Source: Anaerococcus murdochii
GTDB lineage: Bacteria; Bacillota; Clostridia; Tissierellales; Peptoniphilaceae
Reading direction: 5' to 3'
Length of the DNA stretch: 64,000 nucleotides
Assembly: GCF_019957155.1 (NCBI RefSeq)
Contig: NZ_JAIPME010000002.1
Span: 1,116,001 to 1,180,000 of the forward strand
Positions 16,921-23,968 of the stretch are shown here, piece by piece. The notes under the pieces were generated by a model. It saw only the letters and a list, made by a program, of their open reading frames with translations. It was not told the DNA's origin and did no database searches. Numbering within the stretch: position 1 is the first letter of the stretch; each line of letters begins with the position of its first letter. The position numbers and the translations under genes were made by a program.

Positions 16921-18064
16921 TTTTGAAAACGGCCTGATTTGGTTTGGGGCAGGAGTTTCTATAGCAGAAATTATTACCGGAACGTATTTCGCACCCCTAG
17001 GCTTTAAAAAAGGACTTTTGGCCATGGTAATTGGTCACGCTATCGGTGCAATCTTATTATATATGGCAGGTCTTATCGGCGGTAGGACAGAAAAATCAGC
17101 CATGGAGACTGTAAAAATGTCCTTTGGCCAAAAAGGCGGACTATTCTTTGCACTTTTAAATGTCCTTCAACTTGTAGGATGGACTGCTATTATGATCTAC
17201 GATGGAGCAATCTCAAGCTCCCACGTATTTTCTACAGGCCACATAATCTGGGCCCTTGTAATTGGAGCCTTGGTCTTAGTTTGGATAATGATAGGAATTT
17301 CCAACCTTGGAAAGCTAAACACAGTTTCCATGACCCTTTTGTTTATCCTTACAATCTTACTTTCTTTTAAGGTTTTTAAGGGAGTAAACTTCAATTCACA
17401 AGCGATGCCTGATGCAATGAGCTTTGGCCTTGCCATAGAACTTGCTGTAGCCATGCCACTTTCCTGGTTGCCTTTAATATCTGATTATACAAGAGAGGCA
17501 GAAGATCCAAGAGGAGCAACCTTAACATCAACTGTTATATATACCCTTGTTTCCATGTGGATGTATGTAATTGGTATGGGTATGGCCCTTGTCACAGAAG
17601 AAAGTGATATAGCCATGATCATGGTAAAATCAGGCTTAGGCCTTGCCGCTATGGTAATTATAATATTGTCAACAGTCACAACTACCTTCCTTGATGCCTA
17701 TTCAGCAGGTATATCTGCCGAATCTTTGTCAAAGAAGGTTGATGGACAAAAAATCGGAATCATTGTTACAATAATCGGCACAATCGGGGCAATAATTTAT
17801 CCAATGGACGACATAACCGAATTTTTATACCTAATCGGGTCAGTCTTCGCCCCAATGATAGCTATACAAATCGCTGACTATTTTATTTTGAAAAAAGACG
17901 TTACAGAATCTGATATATATTACAAAAACATGGTAATTTGGCTAGTTGGCTTTGTCGCAAATAGGGTATTTCTAAAGATGGACCTCTTTATAGGTTCGAC
18001 AATTTCATGCATATTGGTAGTAATAATTGTAAAAGTCTTGGCTGAAAAATTAATAAAAGATTAA
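16904..18064 (+). CDS. cytX: Hydroxymethylpyrimidine transporter CytX (NCS1 family)
   Basis: 386 residues from the ATG at 16904 (AAGGAG 8 bases upstream). About twelve membrane helices of the NCS1 cytosine-permease fold, with the family N-terminus NGLIWFGAGVSIAEIITGTYFAPLGF and the substrate-site region PLSWLPLISDYTREAEDP. With a TPP riboswitch in front it is the CytX subgroup, proposed to import the thiamine pyrimidine precursor HMP. No thiamine biosynthesis gene is adjacent, so it stands alone as a salvage transporter; a terminator follows directly. Confidence 0.9.
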   Translation: MKKTSNFENGLIWFGAGVSIAEIITGTYFAPLGFKKGLLAMVIGHAIGAILLYMAGLIGGRTEKSAMETVKMSFGQKGGLFFALLNVLQLVGWTAIMIYDGAISSSHVFSTGHIIWALVIGALVLVWIMIGISNLGKLNTVSMTLLFILTILLSFKVFKGVNFNSQAMPDAMSFGLAIELAVAMPLSWLPLISDYTREAEDPRGATLTSTVIYTLVSMWMYVIGMGMALVTEESDIAMIMVKSGLGLAAMVIIILSTVTTTFLDAYSAGISAESLSKKVDGQKIGIIVTIIGTIGAIIYPMDDITEFLYLIGSVFAPMIAIQIADYFILKKDVTESDIYYKNMVIWLVGFVANRVFLKMDLFIGSTISCILVVIIVKVLAEKLIKD

Positions 18065-18069
18065 AAAAA

Positions 18070-18106
18070 ACGAGCCTAGCAAGAATTTTTGCTGGCTCGT
18101 TTTTTA
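18070..18106. terminator. Terminator between cytX and the Fic gene
   Basis: Arms ACGAGCC-AGCAA / TTGCT-GGCTCGT with one bulge, eight A before and six T after, so it can act in both directions between these convergent genes. Confidence 0.85.
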
Positions 18107-18670
18107 TTTTATATCTTCTATGGAAATGTCGTAGAGATCTTCGTATAAATAGGACTTGTCGATGCCCTTCATGAAAACTTCCCTGTCAGAAATTTGATCT
18201 GTGAGGGCGGATTTTAGGAGGTGGTTGATTTCAAGAGTATTTACAACCGACCTTTCCATGGCAGAAAGATATGCAAATTTGTCTATCTTATCCCAATCAA
18301 CACACTTGCCTAGGTTCTTCTTTAAAATTAAATCTAGCCAAATCCTTGTGGCCCTGCCATTTCCTTCCCTGAAGGGATGTGCTATGTTCATTTCTACGTA
18401 TTTATCAATAATTTCGTCAAAGTTTGTTTCTGGCATTTTTTCTATAATTGCAAGGTTTGATTCCAAAAAAAGAAGGGGAGCAAAACGGAAAGAGCCCTTG
18501 GCTATATTTACCGTCCTAATTTTTCCTGCAAAGTCGAAAACATCTTGGAAAAGATAGGCGTGGATGCCTTTGAGGGACTTAAAAGTGCCTACTTCAAATT
18601 TATCTATGATGCCAAGATCCCAAAGTTCTTTGGCTCGTTTTTTACTTAAATATTCTTCGTTCCTATTCAT
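18104..18670 (-). CDS. Fic domain protein, class III (NmFic-like)
   Basis: 188 residues from the ATG at 18670; a frame to 18718 is open but less likely. The Fic motif HPFREGNGRATR (98-109) is intact, with catalytic His98 and the nucleotide-binding GNGR. Fic proteins transfer AMP to target proteins. Class III members are restrained by a C-terminal helix with S/T-x3-E-G/N; here SYLYED (173-178) sits in the right place, with Asp instead of Gly/Asn after the glutamate. No antitoxin gene lies next to it, consistent with self-inhibition. It is downstream of tyrS but separated by a terminator. Confidence 0.85.
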   Translation of the reverse strand: MNRNEEYLSKKRAKELWDLGIIDKFEVGTFKSLKGIHAYLFQDVFDFAGKIRTVNIAKGSFRFAPLLFLESNLAIIEKMPETNFDEIIDKYVEMNIAHPFREGNGRATRIWLDLILKKNLGKCVDWDKIDKFAYLSAMERSVVNTLEINHLLKSALTDQISDREVFMKGIDKSYLYEDLYDISIEDIK

Positions 18671-18702
18671 ATTATCACCTAAGCTTATTATACGATTTAA
18701 GC

Positions 18703-18736
18703 GAAAAAAATCCCCCAAAACTAAAGCTTTGGAGGA
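18703..18736 (-). terminator. tyrS terminator
   Basis: On the minus strand CCTCCAAAGC / GTTTTGGGGG (wobble pairs on this strand only) followed by a seven-T run. Confidence 0.75.
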
Positions 18737-18742
18737 AATTTC

Positions 18743-19996
18743 TTAGGCTAGTTCCACCTTGTGGAAGTTTTTCTTGCCTTTTTTGATTATTATTCTATTA
18801 TCTTCAAAGATTTCTTCTGTTACTTCAAAGGATGGGTCGGTAATTTTTTCGTCGTTGATTGATACTCCGCCTTGTTGGACAATGCGTCTTGCTTCGCCAT
18901 TTGACTTGGTTAGGCCAACTTCTGTCATAAGGGCTAAAAGACCCTTTGGTAGGTCAGATGCAGAAATTTGTGTTGTTGGCATAGCTGATTCATCACCCTT
19001 GCCAGAGAAAAGCGCTTTGGCTGCATCAAGGGCAGCATCTGCTTCTTCCTTGCCATGGACAAGTTTAACAACTTCGTAGGCTAGGATTTCTTTAGCCTTG
19101 TTGATTTCTGCTGCTTCTGTTGCTGATCCTAGTTTTCTACATTCAGCTGTAGGTAAGAAGGTAAGTTGAAGTAGGAATTTCTCAACGTCCCTATCATCGA
19201 CATTTCTCATGTATTGGAACATTTCAAATGGACTTGTTTTTTCCTTATCAAGCCAAACAGCGCCTTTTTGGCTCTTGCCCATCTTAACTCCGTCTGCAGT
19301 TGTAAGTAGGGCAAAGGTCATACCGTAGGCGTCGCCTTGTTCGTGTTTTTTAATTAAGTCAACTCCACCGATGATATTTGACCATTGGTCAGACCCACCC
19401 ATTTCAAGGGTTACACCATTTTCTCTGTACATTTTTAGGAAGTCATAAGATTGTAAAAGCATGTAAGAAAATTCAAAAAATGTTAGACCACCAGCTGCCA
19501 TCCTGTTCTTGTAGGCATCTTTTTTGATCATTTCATTTACCAAAAATTCGCTTCCCACATCTCTTAAAAATCCAACAAAATTAAGGTCTAAAAGCCAATC
19601 TTTGTTATTTAACATTTCTGCTCCGCCCTCATCAGAGAAGTCTAAAAATCTTTGGAATTGCTTGTAGAAGCACTCAGCGTTGTGGTTGATTCTTTCTTCT
19701 GTCATTACCTGACGCATGTCGCTTCTTCCTGATGGGTCGCCGATTAGGGTTGTACCGCCACCGAGAAGGGCAACTGGCCTGTGGCCGTAGTTTTGCATAC
19801 GCATCATTACCATGATTTGGATAAGGTGGCCAACAGTTAGGGAATCTGCTGTAGCATCAAAACCACAGTAGAATTTAACAGATTCTGTTGCAAGTTTCTT
19901 CTTTAATTCTTCTTCGTTTGTAGCTTGCTCGTAGTAACCACGGTCAACTAGTTCATCAAAAACATTATCGTATTCTTTTTCGTAAGTAAATTTCAT
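18743..19996 (-). CDS. tyrS: Tyrosyl-tRNA synthetase
   Basis: 417 residues, normal TyrRS length. Class I synthetase with the HIGH-like site DSLTVGHLIQ (about 51-60), the tyrosine pocket and QSYDF, GGSDQWSNI, and the KMSKS-like loop GVKMGKSQKGAVW. The C-terminal S4 RNA-binding domain (about 350-417) includes SNGEARRIVQQGGVSIN. It charges tRNA-Tyr. A T-box leader upstream controls it by tyrosine-tRNA charging. Confidence 0.97.
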   Translation of the reverse strand: MKFTYEKEYDNVFDELVDRGYYEQATNEEELKKKLATESVKFYCGFDATADSLTVGHLIQIMVMMRMQNYGHRPVALLGGGTTLIGDPSGRSDMRQVMTEERINHNAECFYKQFQRFLDFSDEGGAEMLNNKDWLLDLNFVGFLRDVGSEFLVNEMIKKDAYKNRMAAGGLTFFEFSYMLLQSYDFLKMYRENGVTLEMGGSDQWSNIIGGVDLIKKHEQGDAYGMTFALLTTADGVKMGKSQKGAVWLDKEKTSPFEMFQYMRNVDDRDVEKFLLQLTFLPTAECRKLGSATEAAEINKAKEILAYEVVKLVHGKEEADAALDAAKALFSGKGDESAMPTTQISASDLPKGLLALMTEVGLTKSNGEARRIVQQGGVSINDEKITDPSFEVTEEIFEDNRIIIKKGKKNFHKVELA

Positions 19997-20083
19997 AATT
20001 TATCCTTTCTTATAATTTGCTGTAATTTCTATATAAGTGAGAAATCCTATAAAATAAACAGTTCTAGGCCAAAATAGGCACAA

Positions 20084-20250
20084 AAAAAGAGCATAAAAGC
20101 GCAAAGACTTGCGGTACCAGCTTTTTTTATACTCGTTGCCAAACACAGGCAGTTTGGCTTGCCTTAAACAAAATGAAAGTGTAATTTCAAAAAAGCCATC
20201 CCAGGCCTTTCCTACTCGAATTCATTGTAAGTTTTTATTTCTATAGGACT
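20084..20250 (-). ncRNA. T-box leader of tyrS
   Basis: On the minus strand the T-box core reads AGCTGGTACCGC (about 20121-20110). It lies in the 5' arm side of a long terminator: GAGTATAAAA pairs with TTTTATGCTC (20133-20084), enclosing a second hairpin CGCAA/TTGCG, then seven T. The UGG of the core would pair with the tRNA acceptor end to form the antiterminator. The region before it (20134-20250) should hold Stem I; it looks short and I could not place the tyrosine specifier codon firmly. Confidence 0.85.
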
Positions 20251-20279
20251 ATTTAACACTATGGACGAACTTTTGTCAA
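20251..20279 (-). promoter_or_regulatory. tyrS promoter
   Basis: Minus-strand TTGACA (20279-20274), 17 bases, TTAAAT (20256-20251). It is back to back with the promoter element of the secreted-protein gene on the plus strand. Confidence 0.75.
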
Positions 20280-20286
20280 ATAAATC

Positions 20287-20310
20287 TCACTTTATTGTGG
20301 TATTTAATTA
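20287..20310 (+). promoter_or_regulatory. Conserved promoter element, copy A
   Basis: TCACTTTATTGTGGTATTT followed by AATTA is nearly identical to 23760-23781 in front of the related secreted protein gene. It includes an extended -10-like TGG-TATTTA and lacks a -35 box, which suggests activator control. Confidence 0.5.
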
Positions 20311-20334
20311 TTGAAATTACAGATGGGGGGTAAA

Positions 20335-20382
20335 ATGATATTAAGGAAGCACAAGGAAAAATTTAGAAAGGAGAAATTATGA
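20335..20382 (+). CDS. Possible 15-residue basic leader peptide
   Basis: ATG at 20335 after a GGGGGG ribosome site; the 15-codon peptide (MILRKHKEKFRKEKL) is strongly basic and its TGA overlaps the ATG of the secreted-protein gene. Translational coupling is the simplest reading. Confidence 0.35.
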   Translation: MILRKHKEKFRKEKL

Positions 20383-21422
20383 AAAAGAAATTTTTGGCAG
20401 GAGCCATTGCCCTTGTATTTTTGATGCCAAGTGCAAATGCCTTTGCCAAGGAAGAAAAAACAGCGGATGAGATCCAATTTAAGGGAGATTATACCTATGA
20501 AGACGGAATGTATTTGCCAGCCTTATATCATTTTGGAGTGACAAAGGGTAGACAAGTTCATCCTTTTGGTGGTAGCAAAGTTGGAAAGATTAGCAAAAAA
20601 GAGAAAGAAGAGGTTCTTCAAAGGCCAAAAGTTAAGAAATTAATGGCCCTTTATAACTCCTACTACCAAACCATAATAAAGATATACCAATATGGGGACA
20701 AACATATGGATAGGTGGAAGGAAGTTAAGACTATGACCGATCCTGTTTATGGTAAGTTTACTAAAAAGAATTGGGTGGATATTTATCAAAATGGGGCCCA
20801 GACTCTCCAATTAGTCCGTGATTATTTCGATTCTTTGGGCCTTGCTGATAGTGACTTCACAAATGAAAAGACCTTGAAAATGATCTATAAGCCTGAATTA
20901 AGCTTTGAGAAAATTGAGTCTTGCGGGGCAGAAGATACAATTGTTTTTAACCAAGGAATTTCAAGTGCTAAACTAGATGCCCAATCTAGGGAACTTACTG
21001 ATGCAAATGGCGGAAAGTTAGTAAAGAAACTTGTGGAAAATCTTGATGGATATGAGCTTGGAGAACCAACAGAAGTCTTGGGCAAGTCGAAATCAGGTGC
21101 CTATGATCAGAGACTTTTTGTGGAAATTTATTTAACTAGGGATGACTCACAAATCCTCTTTCAGATGGCAGGCAAGGATGAAGAAACCTGGAGCGATTAT
21201 TCCTTGAAAGATAAAAAAATCTCTAATTTCTATGGCCAAGAAATGCTACTTTCTTCCTATAAAGAGGGAGGTTTATATAGGGCAGAGTTTAAAGATTTGG
21301 ACAATGAATACCTAGTAGAATCTTCTGGAATTTCTGAAGATGAATTTTTGGTGATTTTAAGGTCCTTTATAGCCAATATTAGAAATGTTTCAGCCTTATC
21401 ATCTATGAAATTAGAATTCTAG
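20379..21422 (+). CDS. Secreted protein with HMDRW domain, paralogue A
   Basis: 347 residues with a signal peptide (1-23, cut near ANAFA). Residues 33-169 form a domain also found in the product of 23969-25042: FKGDYTYEDGMYLP, SKVGKISKKEKE, then YGDKHMDRWKEVKTMTDPV and GLADSDFTNEKTLK. The remaining half (170-347) ends with NEYLVESSGISEDEFLVILRSF, which resembles the end of DUF4367-type domains of sporulation and envelope proteins. I do not recognise the first domain; its conserved HMDRW, MTDPV and paired tryptophans suggest a fixed structure. It is exported, unlipidated, and lies divergent from tyrS. Function unknown. Confidence 0.7.
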   Translation: MKKKFLAGAIALVFLMPSANAFAKEEKTADEIQFKGDYTYEDGMYLPALYHFGVTKGRQVHPFGGSKVGKISKKEKEEVLQRPKVKKLMALYNSYYQTIIKIYQYGDKHMDRWKEVKTMTDPVYGKFTKKNWVDIYQNGAQTLQLVRDYFDSLGLADSDFTNEKTLKMIYKPELSFEKIESCGAEDTIVFNQGISSAKLDAQSRELTDANGGKLVKKLVENLDGYELGEPTEVLGKSKSGAYDQRLFVEIYLTRDDSQILFQMAGKDEETWSDYSLKDKKISNFYGQEMLLSSYKEGGLYRAEFKDLDNEYLVESSGISEDEFLVILRSFIANIRNVSALSSMKLEF

Positions 21423-22063
21423 AAATATCTTTCTAGGTTATCAGAAGAGATAATAAATTGGGCATCTCCTGCCTATAAATTCATAGAAATAGACGATAAA
21501 TTTGCCACAGGCTCATCAATTATGCCCAAAAGAAAAATCCTGATATGGCAGAATTAATTAGGGGAAAAGCTGCAAGGCTTATTGGCAATATGAACCAGGC
21601 CTTTGTAATGATGAAGTCTCTGCCCCTTTCCTATGCCAAGGATATGCAGGAAGACAAGGAATTTATCTTTGACTCCATAGATACAGTAAAATCTTGTCTA
21701 AAAATAATGGCTGGGCAAATCCAAAGTCTTACTGTAAATAAAGAAAAAATGCTACAGGCATGCAAGATTGGATTTTTGAATGCGACTGACCTGGCAGATT
21801 ATTTGGTAAAAAAGCAAGTTGCCTTCAGAGACGCCCACCACATAGCAGCAAGGCTTGTAAAATATGCCATAGAAAAAAATCTCACCTTAGAAGACCTTGA
21901 CCTAGCCACCTATAAAAAAGAATCTGATCTCTTTGAAGAGGATGTTTACGAAGCCATTGACCTAAAAACTTGCCTAAAAAATAGAAAATCCAAAGGTGGG
22001 CCAGGGCCAGAAGAAGTCTTAAAGCAAATCGCTTATGTAGAAGGAAAAATTAATCAACTTTGA
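21423..22063 (+). pseudogene. argH: argH remnant (argininosuccinate lyase C-terminal part, frameshifted)
   Basis: Only the C-terminal half or less of argininosuccinate lyase is left. Homology starts directly after the stop of the secreted-protein gene ([14 protein letters not shown], from 21426). The signature GSSIMPKRK is broken by a missing A near 21531-21538; the other frame continues with [48 protein letters not shown] and FEEDVYEAIDL to 22063. About 250 N-terminal residues, including the first catalytic regions, are absent. A frame opening at 21545 could still be translated but cannot be an active lyase. Likely a relic of a lost arginine gene cut by insertion of the gene upstream. Confidence 0.85.
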
Positions 22064-22114
22064 TCTTATAAGGTTAAAATTGGAATTAATTGCAACATAA
22101 ATCCTAGAAATAAA

Positions 22115-22161
22115 TAAAAAAGTTTGGTGCACGAGAGATAATCTGTGCACCAAACTTTTTT
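22115..22161. terminator. Bidirectional terminator
   Basis: Long perfect arms AGTTTGGTGCAC / GTGCACCAAACT flanked by A and T runs, between the argH remnant and the convergent flavoprotein gene. Confidence 0.9.
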
Positions 22162-22186
22162 GTAGAACTATTAATAAATATGGGAA

Positions 22187-22576
22187 TTAAACTTCTAATA
22201 ATTTTCCTGCGATTGGACCTGAATCAAGGGTATAGATTTTTTCTATATCTATGATTACAGCAGCCGCCTTTGGCATTACGCCAGCCTTTTCCTTGGCTAG
22301 GTTCATATGCTCATCATCTGTATAAGATTTGGCTGTACCAACAATCCTAAAGCCCTTGTTGTCTTCTCTTTTGACAAAAGCAATAGCAACCTTGCCGTTA
22401 TTTTTAATATTGGCGTGGTGCTTGCCATCTGTATTTTCGCAATAGATGAGATGTTCATCATCAAGAACCCTCATAGTTCTCTTTGGTCCTATATTAGGAT
22501 TACCATCCTCATCAACAGTTGCCATATAAGCAAGTTGCTCACCTATTAAATCTTTTATTTCTTGGGTTAATTTCAT
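22187..22576 (-). CDS. Pyridoxamine 5'-phosphate oxidase-like flavoprotein
   Basis: 129 residues with the split-barrel FMN-binding fold: LAYMATVDEDGNPNIGPKR at the N-terminus, LIYCENTDGKHHANIKNNGKVAIAFV in the centre, and GFRIVGTAKSY. Small proteins of this kind bind FMN, F420 or heme; the physiological substrate is unknown. Its promoter carries a Fur box, so it is probably induced when iron is scarce, which would fit a heme- or redox-related role. AAGAGGTG precedes the ATG. Confidence 0.8.
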   Translation of the reverse strand: MKLTQEIKDLIGEQLAYMATVDEDGNPNIGPKRTMRVLDDEHLIYCENTDGKHHANIKNNGKVAIAFVKREDNKGFRIVGTAKSYTDDEHMNLAKEKAGVMPKAAAVIIDIEKIYTLDSGPIAGKLLEV

Positions 22577-22608
22577 ATTTTCACCTCTTATATATTATTT
22601 TCATTTAT

Positions 22609-22654
22609 AGGATAGCATATTTTGGGAGAGTTGTCAATAATGATTATCATTATT
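22609..22654 (-). promoter_or_regulatory. Promoter with Fur box
   Basis: Minus-strand TTGACA (22637-22632), 17 bases, TATCCT (22614-22609). The -35 box overlaps by two bases a 9-1-9 palindrome AATAATGAT-T-ATCATTATT (22636-22654), a very close match to the Fur consensus GATAATGATAATCATTATC. Bound Fur would block RNA polymerase. Confidence 0.8.
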
Positions 22655-22747
22655 AAACGATAAAAACAAATACAATTGTAGTATTAACATCTCAAGCATG
22701 GCTACAAATAAAAAATTGAGGACTATAAGATATTTGATAGAAAAAAA

Positions 22748-22769
22748 GACGAGAATAATTTTTCTCGCC
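22748..22769 (-). terminator. Terminator of the XRE-TPR regulator gene
   Basis: Minus-strand GCGAGAAAA / TTCTCGTC-type hairpin with seven T. Confidence 0.75.
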
Positions 22770-22799
22770 TATCAATTATGGATTATAATAAAACCAATT

Positions 22800-23690
22800 T
22801 TAATATGAAATTATAAAGTTTTTGTCATCATTAGCCTTGGCCTTATAGTTATTTAAAAGCATTTCATATAAATTGGAATTAATTTTCTTTGAAGTTTCCA
22901 GTGTCATTTTCACATATTTTTCATAAGGAAAATTAAGGTCATATAAAATGATGGATTTTTGGTAAAGCATGATTGGAGAGATTGGATTTTTATTGTTTGT
23001 TGCGATTGATTTGTTGATATAGTAGAGGGCCAGGTAGGATTTGTCTGTGGTATAGTAGGTGCTCGAAATGTTGTGGTATAAAATTGAGTTTAGATTATCG
23101 TCATCTATCCTAGAATTTTCGATAAATTTTAAAATCCTTAGCATTTCTGCTTTATTTTTTATATATATGGCATAATTCATTAATAGCCTATAATCAATTA
23201 TATCATAGGTGTTTGCGGCAAGGTCATTAAAGTCAAAATTCCTTCCTACATTTAAAGCTTCGACGATTAGCGATTTTTTCTTATTTTTATCATCTTTTAT
23301 TTCAACGCTTTGAAACAACAATCTTAATTTTTTGGCCTTAAGTCTTATAATTTTTCTGTGGCTAGTATTTTCAATTTCGGTTAAAATCCTTATTTCATCA
23401 GCCTGAATACTTCCTGGATACCTATCTTTTGAGTTTAGATTTTTTACAAGCTTATTAATCTGGCTAGAATCATCTAATATAAGATACAAGTATTTTTCTA
23501 CAAGATCTATATTAAATATTTCAGAAAGAATCTCAAGCATGTCCAAATCAAAATCAACCTTTCCATTTTCCATATTTGAAAGGGTTTTGACATTGATAAA
23601 AGAACGATAAGAAAGCTCTTCTTGGGTCATATTATTTTTTTGTCTTAGATCTTTTAAAAGTTTTCCAAACTTATAATTATTCCTATTCAT
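22800..23690 (-). CDS. XRE-family regulator with helical (TPR-like) C-terminus
   Basis: 296 residues from the ATG at 23690 (weak GGTG site); an ATG at 23711 has no ribosome site. The helix-turn-helix lies at about 8-60 (FGKLLKDLRQKNNMTQEEL, then VKTLSNMENGK). The remaining 230 residues are all helical with alternating Tyr/Leu, as in TPR regulators of the Rgg/PlcR (RRNPP) group, which bind short peptides. It diverges from the secreted-protein and lipoprotein genes at 23.9-26.2 kb, the natural candidates for its regulon. Peptide sensing is inference. Confidence 0.75.
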   Translation of the reverse strand: MNRNNYKFGKLLKDLRQKNNMTQEELSYRSFINVKTLSNMENGKVDFDLDMLEILSEIFNIDLVEKYLYLILDDSSQINKLVKNLNSKDRYPGSIQADEIRILTEIENTSHRKIIRLKAKKLRLLFQSVEIKDDKNKKKSLIVEALNVGRNFDFNDLAANTYDIIDYRLLMNYAIYIKNKAEMLRILKFIENSRIDDDNLNSILYHNISSTYYTTDKSYLALYYINKSIATNNKNPISPIMLYQKSIILYDLNFPYEKYVKMTLETSKKINSNLYEMLLNNYKAKANDDKNFIISY

Positions 23691-23759
23691 ATAAACACCA
23701 TTTTTAATCATATCACATTATCAAGGGAAAGTCCATAGAAAAACAAGACATCCACAGTA

Positions 23760-23781
23760 TCACTTTATTATGGTATAATTA
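23760..23781 (+). promoter_or_regulatory. Conserved promoter element, copy B
   Basis: TCACTTTATTATGGTATAAT contains an extended -10 (TGG-TATAAT, 23771-23778) and matches 20287-20310 upstream of paralogue A almost base for base, while flanking sequence differs. A regulator binding site is likely. Confidence 0.55.
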
Positions 23782-23879
23782 TACTAACAATGAGGACAAG
23801 AAATATATCATTAAAGGATTCTTAAAATTTTATTGATATTTGAGTTTTAATTAATATATGGAATAAAATGGAGGGTCCA

Positions 23880-23921
23880 ATGAAAAGACTAAGTCCTATG
23901 AGATATAAAAATGGAGACTAA
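23880..23921 (+). CDS. Possible 13-residue peptide ORF
   Basis: ATG at 23880 after GGAGGGTCCA opens 13 codons (MKRLSPMRYKNGD). It lies about 100 bases after the promoter element and 48 bases before paralogue B. No signal peptide. Its ribosome site is as good as those of real genes nearby. Confidence 0.35.
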   Translation: MKRLSPMRYKNGD

Positions 23922-23968
23922 AGCTAGGTTTATAAGCTTAAAAATGAAAAAAATAAAAGGAGAATATT

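Noticed and set aside
18104..19996. Fic and tyrS as a toxin-antitoxin or joint operon
   Set aside because: A terminator lies between them and tyrS is a normal housekeeping enzyme; adjacency seems incidental.
21545..22063. Intact 172-residue protein gene
   Set aside because: It is the C-terminal part of argininosuccinate lyase, with matching sequence continuing upstream in another frame.
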